Of a stretch of DNA of 64,000 bases, positions 49,337 to 61,680 are shown piece by piece (the first letter of the stretch is position 1; every line of letters begins with the position of its first letter). The stretch comes from Sphagnum compactum (taxonomy: Eukaryota > Bryophyta > Sphagnopsida > Sphagnales). The stretch lies in contig OZ234493.1 in the NCBI GenBank assembly GCA_965153455.1, forward strand, positions 18,838,213 to 18,902,212, read 5' to 3'. The notes below the pieces were generated by a model. The model was not told where the DNA came from. It saw only the letters and a program-made list of their open reading frames with translations, and did not search any database. The translations under genes were made by a program, and so were the position numbers.

Positions 49337-50424
49337 CACTACACTAATATGTGTCCAAGTTCACTATGTGTTTCACTAGATTTTGAATAAAATTGAATAA
49401 ATTTATCATGGTAAAAGTGACCAACCCATCAGTAAATGAAGATCAATTGCTATGTGTAAGTGAATTCATTAATCATTAATCAAATTCATTTATAGTTAAT
49501 CGAATTCACCAATAATGAATCAAATTTACTAATAGTTGAATCATTAATAATAAATTCACTAATAGTCAATTAGGAACCTAAATTATACACCTAAGAACTT
49601 TTATTAAACTACCTAAACTAAACTAAGAACCTAGCTCATAAACACTTAACCCACCAACCTAAGGTACAAGTGTGAAGGTTTGAGCCTTCCATCTTTAAAA
49701 CTTAAACCCATTAAACATTAACCCATTAAACCACTATTTAAATGAATGATATTCTTTTGTCATCACATATTATTATGTACATTTTTTTTAACCCTAGGTT
49801 ATTTTAGGTTTTTGTACCATAAGTTGTTTTTGTTGATTATAAATTATTCTCTTGTAGGTTATTATTGACTATTCTAAGCTATTTATCATAGGCTATTGTT
49901 GGTTATTCTATCATAGGTTATTTTAACAATTATACCATAGGTTATTATTGATTATTATATCATAGGCTCCTTTTGGTTATTCTATTATAAGCTAGTTTTT
50001 GTTATTTTAAGTTATTGTATTGTAAGTTATTGTAGGTTATTTTATCGTAGGCTATTATTAGTTATTATGAATGACCTTGAATAACTTAAGGTATAATAAT
50101 TTATAATAACCTATACTAGCTTATAATAAATTAAGGTATAACTTAGAATAACCTAGGTTAGCTTAAAATAACACAACGTATAACCTAAAGTAACTTACGA
50201 TATTGAAAACAACAACATAAAAATAAATATATTTAATTATTATTTTGAATTATTTCAATTAGTAGTGAATTATGTCAAATAATCATGAAACATGAGGTTA
50301 ACAAAATGACCTTATAATGAAATAACTTTAAGCAAGGTGAAATCGTTAAGGTGGGGTGAATTTATTTCACTTTTGAAGTCCCATAATGATTTAGGCTAAT
50401 GAATTGCACCCCACTTTTATACAT
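49337..50424. mobile_element. Short CACTA-family element, worn ends
   Basis: It begins CACTACACTAATATGTGTCC with AAGTTCACT and CACTAGATTTTGA, matching the inverted right end of the element at 24650-27581. It ends GACTTC/CCCATAATGATTTAGG...GCACCCCACTTTTATA, matching that element's left end in reverse complement. So it lies in the opposite orientation. The outermost bases on the right are lost or mutated. The interior (49800-50270) is GGTTATT/TAACCTA-type short repeats, the reverse complement of those in the other element. No transposase. Confidence 0.75.
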
Positions 50425-50739
50425 TTAGGACATGGATTTATTTTGTGTATTTTGATTGAAAGTAACATCAATAATTTCAAATCCATTGCATGTTGTAACT
50501 TCATATGAATTTAATGGTATATGATGTTCAATATCTCCATGCCTAAACATTTCCATGCCCATCAAAAGCCACAAGGTAATCATATTTAATTTTATTAATG
50601 TAATGGTGGAATTTGTGAACATAATATAGGGGATGCTTGAAGATTATGGTTAACTTTTATATTAATATTATTTTTTTACAGAGAGTTTATGTTGAGGCTT
50701 TGGATAATCAAATGTCAAATGCGTAGTGACTTTGAACAA

Positions 50740-53700
50740 CTTTGGAATTAAAAGTTCCCATTTACCATTTGACCTCAACTTAGACATTTCTTCAACAACA
50801 CAAACATCTACATGCAAATTTGTGTGATGTAAAAGGCCAAGTACATATAATCTTTTTTTGGTTTAAACATATGAAAGAATAATGTCAATAAGGCCATGTT
50901 GTGTAACATGAGTAAATTCAAATGCCATTTCATTTAATGCCAAACCTTGATGTTTATGGATTGTTTTTGCAACAAGTTCAATGGGAAATTATGTCCTTAT
51001 GACCAAACGGTTTTGAGTTTTTCCAACTTGTATTTGTTTGACAATTGGCTTTATTGGAGTTCAATTTTTTTCAATATCTATATCATCATATAAGAACATG
51101 TTTTTATGATGAGTCGATTGTCCTATAATTATATTTGAGGACTTTGTCTAAATATACTTTTACCATTAAATGATGATGTGGTTTAAAATAATCCATCGGC
51201 TCCATTAACAAACCCATCATATGTCATATAATCACCCACACATAGTTTTACTAACATGTTTGTTTTAGCACAATTTCGTATGCAACCTTACAATCTTGTT
51301 TGCATCAATTATGTAGTAATGAACGATAATGTATATCAATAGCTTGAAGTGTATGTGGGACCTACCATTTTTAAAAATATTACATAATTGTGATGATTTG
51401 TAGTTTTGTTTATATATAATAAGGTATGGTTGCATAATCAAAAGGGGGCATAAAGATAAAATGTTTATTGTGTCAATATCATGGTTATGTTGAAACGCTA
51501 TTCAAAATCTATTAAGGATTTATATAAATTGACCATCATTTTGTCATGAGACAATGTTTAGTTCATAGCACTTGACATGTTCTTGCCAAAGGTTAGTTGT
51601 TATATTGCATTGAGATTATGTTTTGATTTTTTAAAAACCCAAGTGTCTTGTACTAAAATAACTTGGTAACAAATCTCCAATCAAGATGATGCCAAGGTTT
51701 GCAAAAGGTTTATTGTGAATTTGTTTGATTATTTAAAATGTTTGATCTATAGAATTTAATATTCATGCTCCAACTAGTGAAATTTCATCAATGACCACAA
51801 GGTATTTGTTCATAATGACTTACATTAAATTGTTTAATAATTCAAAAAAATATTTTCCAAGATTTGAAAGAGATTGATTAATTGGTATATGGGTCTTAGC
51901 ATGGTTGGGTGGACCAAAACTCGATAAAAAAAACTTGGCCAAAGTCCAATTTGTAAGCTTTACAATGTGCATAATGTTGACACAAGATGATAATAAGATG
52001 ATGTCTATCCATTTCTAGCAAAAAAATTTCCATATGTGATTTGTGCATTATAGACATTAATGATTTATATAAGTCTACAAAATTTCAATTCAAAACATTT
52101 TTGTTTTTATATGTTATAGACTTTTAAAAATAATGTGTGTTTTTTCAACATTCAAAAGTCCATTGTGTAATACCTTCAATTCATATGATGTAAAACTCTT
52201 TTGCATTATTTTTATTAATACATTTCCACCTTGAAACCAATTTCTTAAACAAGTTTTAAATCCATCATTGAACCAAATTAAAATCCATTAGCTTAATTGC
52301 AGTTGGAGTTACACCCCAATTTTTCAATTTCAAAAGTCCATAGCTCTTGGGATTTTTTGTTTTTTGTATTACAAAAAATTGCACCAATATTTAAATATTA
52401 AAGTCTATTATTTGAAAATGAATCCTTATTAACCAAACCCAACACATGTAATAAGACATAACATTTGTAACCACACCCACTATGGAAAAAATACCCTTGT
52501 GATACGAAAATTGGTCCACCCTACCATGCCAACACCCATATTCAAAGTACAATGTATGGGTAATCCACCTATATTGAAAATAACTTTACTTGTGAAAGTC
52601 ATAACTATTTAGTCTTTAATTTTAAGTGAATCAAAATTTTGTTCTTGATTGTAAATTCTAAATAGACCTTGGACTATCACCTTCAAAGTGAATGTTTTTC
52701 ATGTTCTTGCTATTCCCATAAGAAAAAATTGTAAAAGTTCATGTGGAAAATTTTGCTTGCAATATATGATGTCATCATAAATGGCTCTTTGTTCATCATT
52801 TTGTTGTTGCATTAAGGATTCAAATGATTGTTCATCCATAAATTGATCATGTGAATGAAATGTACAATGTGGGTTATCTTTATAACTGGCCAAAAATGTA
52901 AGAGTGATGTTGGGCCTCACATAGATATTAGTTATTAAATCATATTTTTCGTTATGAGAACAATTTGTCACAATAAGAGATAGAACATTGTTATCAAAAA
53001 TTGATGTATTAACCCATGTATTTTTATCAGTATTTTTTAATTTTGAAATTTGTCCAAAAATCATCTTGATTCAATGAATAATTTAAAATCATTTGAAAAT
53101 TTAAAATGTTACACATTTTTAAATTTCTTTTTGAGTTTTTATGTAGGCTACATACTAAATTTTCATGATTTCCCAATTGCGAATGCTTAGAATGTTAAAA
53201 TGGCAAATAATGCAATAATTGTTTTCTAGACCAATTTTTTGGTTTTTTGAATTTGTTATAATGGACATACTTTATTTTAGTTTTATAGCATAAGTTGAGT
53301 CTTTGGTTTTTTACATTGAATTTTGCTACAAATTCAATAAGACATAAAATTTATAATTCCATGGGTCTTTCTCGATACTTCCACATGTTCAATTAGAAAT
53401 TCGCACATGACATTTATGAATTCTAGATCTAATTCCATTAGTTCAAACTATGGTTTCAATATAAAAGCCCTACCTTGGTAAGGATAAGTGTTTATGAATT
53501 TGAATGTTCATGATCAATGATACAATAGCAAAGATATAATAAACTATTAATTGAGCCAACATTTATTACATGTTAAAGAATGTATTTCCTTATTTCTGAA
53601 TCATGATATGAACAACTATCTTTTTTGTTATGCTTGATTTAAATAATTATAAAATTAAATTCTAAAGTTATGTTTTTTTCTATTTAGTCATGTATGAAAT

Positions 53701-55300
53701 GCAATATGTAGTAGTTGCATATGGATCAAGTATAAACTAAATGCCAATGTTTGGACGTGCCATATATGGCTAGCCATTTTGTTGAAAGAATTAGTAAGAA
53801 TATTAATATGTACTTGTTGTAAAAAATAAAATGGTTTTGTTAATTAGCTATGTAGAACCCGAATGTAAGTTTGTTCATCAATGTGAACTAAATTAAAATA
53901 TTCATCAAATGAAATGTCTTGCCTAGTTCCCATTTCACGTGATGGAAAAAAAAATTGTTTACTTTTGTTGCTATGATTTTTTTGTTGGAAAGAAAAGAAT
54001 TTGGGGTTTTGTAGCGGCTCAGGGATTTTAGTTTTTTGCAAGGTGGCAAAGGATAGTGAAATTTGCACACCAAATGCCCTCTCTTATTACATATAGGTGA
54101 ATGTCACTAACATTGGGCTTGTTGTATTTAGATAAAAATGTTTTAGTACATGTAATGTATTTGTCAACAAATGAAGCAATATTTTCATTTGTGTTTATTT
54201 TTATATTGAAGCATTTTTAATCTATGATAGTCCATGATCATGTTCATTTTCACAATGTTGGAATCAATAACAAAAAAGAAATCAATAATATTTTTTTTAA
54301 ATACTAAAATTTTTCTTTATCAAATCTATAAAAGCAAATGTTCAATGGTCATAGCTAGTACCTAGCACAGGTAACATGGCCACTTCAAATTAATATGGTT
54401 GTGTCTACACTTTCCAAAACTTCAACTTTGTTTAATAGATCAAGATGCTTCACATTCAATTTTAAATTATTTCAATTAATGAATCCCATAATCATTTTGC
54501 ATTAATAAATGTCACAAAGAATGTTGATGGACCAAGTTGATGAATGATGGTAAACAAATTATTTTGTAACCCTTCCATATAATCTGGATATGTTCATAAA
54601 TTAACTAGGTCTTGGAATTCAATTTATGATTTAAGAATCTTATTAAAATTTTGTTTGTTGGTGACTTGATTTGCTTTTAAATTTCTACTAAAAAAATTTC
54701 CTTTTCTAATTCTTATTCAATTTGAATCTCTAAATTTTTTAATACATATTTTTATGCCTTTAAAAACAATGTTTGGAACATTGGTTGCAAAGTCATGATT
54801 ATTGTGTAAACGGTTTGCATTAAACAATTTTTGAGTAGAAAAAATGCTTATAAATTTTAGAGTCATAGAACAAAGGGGAAAAATTCAACTCCTCACTATA
54901 TTTGTCCTTGAAAAGGCTAAAAAGACAATTATTTTCATTTGGAGATATAGAGGTGATGACATTTTCATGATCATGTATAGTTTGTAATTGTAGAAAATTA
55001 TGAATGAGTGCATCTAATATTATGTTGTTTTGAGCATGGTCTTCATCAATGTTGTTTTCAAAGGTTGAAGTATGACTTGAAATTTGTTCATCTTCTTAAA
55101 GACAATGTTCTATTCTATGGTGGAGAGCAAATAGACTTAACTATTGGGGATGGACAATGACATTTAATTCTTTGTAAAGTGGTGTTTTGAAGAGATTATT
55201 TAAAACAACCATCACATGATTTCATAATTACCAAGTAAGTACTTATACTCCAACTTGTAAATCCTATAATTGCTTCATTGTGAGGTAGTCTAAACAAAAT
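50740..55300 (-). pseudogene. Decayed Helitron-type Rep/PIF1-helicase protein
   Basis: Read on the minus strand from right to left, fragments appear in the order of Helitron-family proteins. LGPSTFFVTF (about 54505-54540) and ASFVDKYITCTKTFL (about 54135-54180) belong to the Helitron-like N domain. FHYPLPPCKK (54030-54065), FILDPYATTTY (about 53700) and LCLIEFVAKFN (about 53330) follow. The PIF1 helicase starts at NDEQRAIYDDI (about 52780). Its Walker A region reads ART-stop-KTFTL near 52690 where GTGKTFTL is expected. Walker B is VVIDEISLVGA (about 51780), followed by LIGDLLP (about 51680), CYELNIVS (about 51560), TIHKHQGLALNEM (about 50955) and HGLIDIILSYV (about 50900). Stops and frameshifts occur throughout, so it is inactive. 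Helitrons transpose by rolling circle. I found no terminal hairpin or 5'-TC/CTRR-3' ends. Confidence 0.85.
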
Positions 55301-56161
55301 AGATTGTGTATTGTCAATGTTTTTGCATGAACATTGATCATAATCCCATTTAACTTGTATTTTCCAAATGATAAATTCAAAATAATAAATCTAGGAGAGA
55401 TTACTCATTCTTCTAGATATGTTACGTTTGAATAGATTTGACGACTTGATTTTTTCTTATTTTTTTATGGTATTTTAAAATGCACTTTTTACTTTTTAAA
55501 TATAAAAAGGGGTATTGCATCCTTGGATGGACCCACTAAGAACTACCTCAAGGAATGGTAAAACTATCAAAATAATTTTATTTTTATTTTTTTCATAGCC
55601 ATTTTTTTTTCTCATGTCTATCCATTGCATACCAAAATACAAAATCTAAAGTGTTCATTGGAATTTTTAAAATGTGAGAAATATGGCAAATTCAATTTCC
55701 TAATTACAATTGTCTTTTTTAGAATCATTCTCCTAAAATTTGGAAATTCATAATTAAATTATACCTACTCAACTAACTACATAATACAAAATTCAAATAA
55801 AATGCCTTCTAAAGTACCTATGAAAATTATTTTTAAATAAAGTATCAAAACATGTTTGAAACTTGCGTTTTTAAAAAAACATTCACTACTATAAAAGTGT
55901 GGTGTAGTTCATTAGGCTATTTCATTGTGCAAACATAAAAGTGAATTAAGTTCACTATAATTTCATTGCTCTTACTTTCATTGGTGAAAATGGTTCACTA
56001 TATTGTGTACATGTTTATTAAGGATGAAGTTTGTTTACTAGATTTTTTTTTAACATTATTAAAATAATTATTAAAAAAATCTTTAGTTAATTGAGTTTAA
56101 GACATTACTAAATTAATTAGTTAAATGTGACATATTTTATCTATATATTCCCATTTCAAGC

Positions 56162-59100
56162 ATTGATAATGCGTTTGAGAATCTGAAGCTTCAAGCAGAG
56201 CTGCGAAAACAAGGAAGAAAGCATGGTGCTGGTGATGGCCCTCCATTCTACTACTGCAACAGCAGCAGCAATGATGGAGAAACAGAAGAAAGAAGAAGAA
56301 GAAGCTGGATGGGATTCTTCCTTCATGATGGGTTGTTGCAGCCGATTGTGGGTGTGCACTACTACCTTGTGTTCTGCGAAAGGAGAGATCACCACTTAGG
56401 CTTTCATGTCTGGCTTGATCGACCACAAGCTCTAGATCATCATCGTTGTCGAAGAAGCAGCATCTCCTCCTCCTCCTCCCCTCAATTCTTGTCTTACAAG
56501 AGACTAGCATTGAGTAATTCTTCGTACATGGAGTTTTTGCAGGAGGAGGAGGAGGAGGAGAAGAAGCACAAGCTGCTACTGCTGGAGGAGGAGGAGGAGG
56601 AGCAGCAAGGTGGGGGGAGACTAGGGTTCAATCTGGAGAGATTGCGATGGCTGTGGTCCAAGGAACCTGCATCGGCATTTGCAGGAGCGAGCAGCAGTAG
56701 CAGGTTGAGAACAACGACACTGGGCTTGCAACACACGATGAGGAAGAAGCAGCAGCGATGCAACTTCCAAGTACTGCAAAAGAGAGAGAATCTGAAGCTG
56801 GTCTTGAGAACAACAGTAGCTAGCTGGTGGTGGTGGTGGTCGTCAGCGGGAGGAATGTCACCGATTGCTCGACAGCAAAGCTTCTTGTTCAAAAGATGGA
56901 AGAAGAATTGGACGTTCGGCGGCGGCAGCCGCAGGAGCAGCAGTACAAGAAGAACAACTTCTTCCAACAGCAGCAGCAACATATTGGCGCTTCTGAGGGA
57001 ACAAAGGGATGATGACGATGACGTGCAGCTTCCGCAATTCAACAGGATACAGATCACCTACTCCTCGCACAAAGGGGAGAGGTTCTATGGATTCGGCGAG
57101 TAGTTCTCGCATTTCGACATGAAGGGGAAACGCGTCCCCATCCTGGTGCAGGAACAAGGTCTTGGTCGTGGTGACCAACCCATCACAGCTGCTGCAAACC
57201 TCGTCGCCCACAGGTGCTGCTGCTTCACCATCTCATCATTGCTCTCCTCCCATCATCCCTCCTGCATCTTCTTCTTCTTCTTCTGTTCCTCCTTGTGGAG
57301 GATTTGGGTTTTTGCAGGCTAAGTGTCTGCTGGGCTACATCGATTCTGCAAAAACCTACATCAATCATAGCACAATGCATCATCCCAGATCATCTATTCC
57401 CTTGTGGATTTGGGTTCTTGCAAGCTAAGTGTTTGCTGGGCTCCATTGAATCTGTGAAAACCTACATTGATCATAGCACAACCCATCATCCCAGATCATC
57501 TGTTCCTTGTGAATTTGGGTTCTTGCAGGCTAAGTGTCAATCAAGCAGAATTTTTCCTTCCTTGCAAGGTAAGGATCTGCTACTCGATCGAGGAGCAGAA
57601 TGTCTTGTCAGTGAAGGAGGTTTGCACACTTCAAGGGGAAGGACGTAACTGAGGCTTGTTTGCTGTTGTTGTTGGTATTTTTCCAATGTGATTTGCTGAT
57701 TGCAGAGCAGGAGGAGCTTGGCATACAACGTATGCTCCTTCTCCACATTACATGACTTCCGATCTGCACTCTGTGTTTCTGGAGAATTTCGAGTACTCAG
57801 TGTTTGACTTGACTCATCATGATCGTGTCCACTTGCAAGTGTGTGTCCCTCTTTCAATCCCTTGAACACTTGTGAAAAAATCTGATGAAGAGTTGAGAGA
57901 AAGAGCTCAAGGAAATTCCAAATCCTGTAGAATGTTTTTGTAGCAGTCAGTCCTTTATAATATCCAACAATTGCAACAAGCAAAGTGCAAGAGGGAAGAT
58001 GAAAGAAGAAGAAGAAGCAAAACATGAGAAGCTCAAAGTGAAAGAGGAAGAAGAGAATTCTGCAATTGTCCAAAAGCTCTTCTTGGGGTATTGTTGTTTG
58101 CACTTGGGATCTTGTGGGGGTTGTGGTCAGAGTGTTGCATGGATAAGAGTTTAAGGGAGTGGTACAGGTTCATGCAGGTAGTGTGCAGGGGCGTATATTG
58201 CAAGGACATACACCAGCAGAACTGATCAAACATTACACTGCAGCAACGGGACGCATGTGAGAACTTCCGAGCTGGATTACAAAGGGTGCAATTGTGGGGA
58301 TGCAAGGTGGATTACAAGTTGTGCATCAAGTCTGGGAGAAGCTTCAGGACTTGGATGTGCCACTCTCTGCTTTCTGGCTCTAAGTGAGTGTAGAAGAAGC
58401 TCCCAGTTGACTTATGGTTTTGTTCCTCCTTGAACTGTGTACACACCATTTCTAAACTGCAGAAAGATTCAGCAATGCAAAAAAGCCTAATAATATACTG
58501 GGGATCTGTTTTCCAGGACTGGGTAGGCCAGAGAAAGACCAACATTGGGTGGCAACTCTGGTGGAATTGGGAAGTGGACTCACAAGCACATCCTGACTGG
58601 GAAAAGCTGGTGCAAGATCTGCGAGCACATGGCATTCGCACTATGACTTATTGCAATCCTTTTCTCGCCTCTGTGAGTGATACATAGACTTTATCCTGCT
58701 TGCTTATGATGCTAGTTATATCCCATCCTGTAGAAGAATTTGCTTGATTGATGACAGTCCTCATGAATTTCTTTTCCCTGCTATATCCTCTTGCAATGCC
58801 TTCCCAGACAGATGAGAGCCCAACAGAAGACGGAATATGTTTGATGATGCCAAGAATGAGGGGATGGTTGTGGGAGATAACCTGGTGCACCTTACATGAT
58901 TCCAAATACAAGCTCGATGCTGCCATGGTGGACCTCACGAACCCAGCTGCACGCAAGTGGTTCAAAAGTATCTTACACGACATGGTTAAGACTGGCGTCC
59001 ACGGATGGATGGCTGATTTTGGGGAGTCCTTGCCTTTTGATTCCTGCCTCTACTCTGGTACATACCCTAAGCCCTTCTTCACAAAATGTTGACCCAAGCC

Positions 59101-59750
59101 AGAGTACATCTTCATTGCTAACTACATATAAGAATGGATCAGTTGCAGTCTCTAGTTTTTATATCTGCCAAGACTTCCCCTTGCATGTCATGTCCCTAAC
59201 TGATGCTCATATACAAAATTTCACGGCTGTGGGTTCTTCTTTCTTGAGTTGCATTAAATTGTATGTTCTTGCAAAGGGCTAACAACAAACGGGGTAACAC
59301 TGCATGCAGGTGAAGACCCTGCCACAGCTCATAACAAGTACCCAGAGCTGTGGGCAGAGTTAAATAGGGAGTTCTTGGAGGAGTGGGAGAAAGAGCACAA
59401 AGTGCAGAGGCGCTAATAAAGTTAGTGGGTAGTAGTCATGGCAACCCATCACTGCTATTTCTAACGAAGGTGATGGTCTGACATTTTGTGATGAGCAACT
59501 CTTTTAAGTTTTTGTCTGCACTCCTTGTCCTGTTCCTGTCAAAGTGTTGTTAAGGAGATTTCTCTGCACTTTCATAGAGTTGTGTTAATAATCTGTCTGA
59601 TTTTGCTAAATTCCTGCATACATATTTGCTTCTATGGCAAAGAGGATGCTCTCTCAGAAAATGAGCTGGTACATGGCAGGATCCAGCTACAGGAACTGCC
59701 CATTGCACATTGGGCCCTTATTGGGCATCAAAACTTGGAAAGAAAGAATT
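56162..59750 (+). pseudogene. GH31 alpha-glucosidase (YihQ/sulfoquinovosidase-like) fragment inside CACTA element
   Basis: Exons are recognisable at about 56162-57212, 57706-57841, 58188-58380, 58514-58670, 58801-59054 and 59311-59415, with a worn one at 59634-59750. Introns are kept, so the copy came from genomic DNA. Motifs in order: FNRIQITY, ERFYGFGE (then TAG for Gln), FSHFDMKGKRVPILVQEQ, GRGDQPIT, AGGAWHTTYAPSPHYMTSDL, GRILQGHTPAELIKHYTAAT, a TGA replacing Arg before ELPSWITKGAIVGMQGG, IGWQLWWNWE, RTMTYCNPF, the catalytic nucleophile region GWMADFGESLPFD, and AHNKYPELWAELNREFLEEW. The exon at 58801 changes frame twice, and the C-terminal third with the acid/base Asp is missing. The N-terminal exon has swollen GAG/CAG-type runs (Glu, Trp and Ser stretches). 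Parent enzymes release glucose or sulfoquinovose from glycosides; this copy is inactive. Confidence 0.88.
57299..57556 (+). repeat. 105-bp tandem repeat, about 2.4 copies, in a GH31 intron
   Basis: Units at about 57299, 57404 and 57509 start GGATTTGGGTT-TTGCAGGCTAAGTGT and contain TCATAGCACAA and CATCATCCCAGATCATCT. It lies between the first and second GH31 exons. Confidence 0.85.
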
Positions 59751-59975
59751 GAAAGCGTTTCAAGTAAGGAAATTGATCAATAGTTGTATTCCACTTGAAT
59801 TTGGGCATCATTTATTACCATCTTGTTTCACTAGCTTAATTGACCTGTTCGTAGCAACTGGTCCCCATTCACTAAGGGGTTAACATGTTTTACCATGATT
59901 TCCTATAGTGAATTTGTCCTAGTTCACTCAAATCCTAGTGAAATACAAGGTGAACTTGGCCACCTCCTAGTAGTG

Positions 59976-61249
59976 ATTCAAAGAAAAAACACCATGTGAC
60001 AGTCTTGAAACTTTTTTTTAATGAAGTGATTACAAACATCAAAATACATAATATTTTTTTATCGCATTAAAGATTAAAATTCTATACAACCTAATTAGTG
60101 CAATCAAAAAAATTCAAATGAAAAGTTTCATTTAAATGTTTCTTATTATTTTAAAGTTCAATAGGTCTAATAAAAGGAAAAAGATGACATTCATAGTGGG
60201 TCCACCCAAGGATGCTTATACATGAAGACAATTACTACAAATATGGAAATTTTCATGCTATGATTATAATTCCGTCATTGTGGAAATATGCATTTGATTC
60301 AATAATTCATTTGATATTTTGGTCATTTGTTTCATGAAAAACAACCTCTCATAACAAAAACAAACATAAATGGGAATGTCCAAAACATGCATCTTAAAAA
60401 CATCAAAATAATAATAATTCATTATACAATGTAAATGAACTTCTTGAACTAATGGGATTTCATAGTTGGAGTTTGTCTTGTTAAAAATAGTTTATACTTA
60501 TATTTGATGTTTTTTGAGCAAGATATTTCATGTTATACAAGTTTGGTTTTTGTTTTGTCAAAATTTGTATTATTTTTTAAACATATGTGAGTTTTTTCAT
60601 TGAAAGAAAAATGTATATGGGATTGTAATAAAATTTCAATGGGTGTATGGGCTTGGCCCTATGAGTTGGGTGCATTTGGATTTGTGATGCAAAAGTTCTT
60701 GAATATTGAATGATTTTTTCACTGAAAATTAAATTGAATTGTAGCTGAAATTTTTGAAGGAATTGGAATGTGCCTTTGGTGTTGTTGGAAAGATTTTGAT
60801 GAGCAGGATTTAATGGAATTTATTTGGTAAGATTTGGATTTAGAATGTGGGAAATATTGATTTTTTAAATGATTTCTGCCGCTGAAAATTCAAATAAATT
60901 CCAAAAAACCAGGTTTTGGAAGGAAAAATCAGTTGAGGATGTGGTAACACTTGGGCCAACGGCACATGCCACACCAGTAGAATGTTACAATTGAATTGTA
61001 TCAATTTTTAATTTTTTTTAAATGGGTTAATTTAATGTGTTTCACTTTTTATGACATTAACAAATTCAAATAATCATGACTTGATATGAACATGTTGGCA
61101 AGTTTTTTCATGGATGAGTTTGGTGAGTCGAAAACACATTGAAGTATTTCATGATCAAGTTTCTTGTTCCAATGGAATCTTGAATGTTTTTGTGGAATTT
61201 CTTCCATCACAATGATTGAAAGTCTTAAAGGCTATGAAAGTTATTTGTA
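59976..61249. other. Intergenic, no gene recognised
   Basis: AT-rich DNA right of the CACTA insertion, with no coding exon or repeat family that I can place. Confidence 0.4.
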
Positions 61250-61680
61250 ATTAATTCCAGTGACATTGGAACTAGTCTATATGGGGTTCTTTGCAAAAAG
61301 TTTCATAGGTCACTTCTACAGGACCATTCCAAAGACAATTAAAAAATAACTACCTCATTTTCAAGCCTCACTACTTCATAACTATTTCATGACTTCTTTC
61401 TTTATGACTACTTCCTTTTCCTATTAACTTTCATAATAACTATCTCCCACCTTTCTCCTATCCACCAACATATATATATAAACATATGTATTTTCATGTC
61501 GATGAAATGTATATTAATTTAAATTAAATTTGACATTGACATAAATATATGAAAACATAAAAAAAATTAAAATAGTTGATCGTCACTAGTAACACATAGC
61601 ATTGCAAAGCTCAAATATATTGAACATGAAAGAATTATTTGAAAAAAATATTGAATATGAAGATGTGACTTTAAGTTGTC
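61250..61680. repeat. Dispersed fold-back repeat, copy 2
   Basis: Matches 18440-19060 in order: TTCCAGTGACATT, CTCATTTTCAAGC, ATAACTATCT, CC-ACCAACAT, ATTTTCATGT and GTAACACATAGCATTGCAAAGC-type words. The right complementary arm seen in copy 1 is weak here. Confidence 0.6.

Larger units (their letters stand above)
55884..59975. mobile_element. CACTA element carrying a captured host gene (Pack-CACTA)
   Basis: The left end is CACTACTATAAAAGTGTGGT; the right end is CACCTCCTAGTAGTG. The 3-bp direct repeat ATT lies immediately outside both ends (55881-55883 and 59976-59978), the hallmark of CACTA insertion. About 250 bp at the left and about 170 bp at the right match the subterminal regions of the element at 24650-27581 (for example TAGCAACTGGTCCC and AAGGGGTTAA on the right). 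No transposase is present. The interior from about 56160 to 59750 is a GH31 gene fragment with its introns. The element is 4,092 bp and would need a transposase supplied in trans. Confidence 0.9.

Noticed and set aside
56121-57211. Minus-strand frames of up to 187 codons rich in Leu, Ser and Cys
   Set aside because: Shadows of the GAG/CAG-rich first GH31 exon. The plus strand carries the GH31 motifs.
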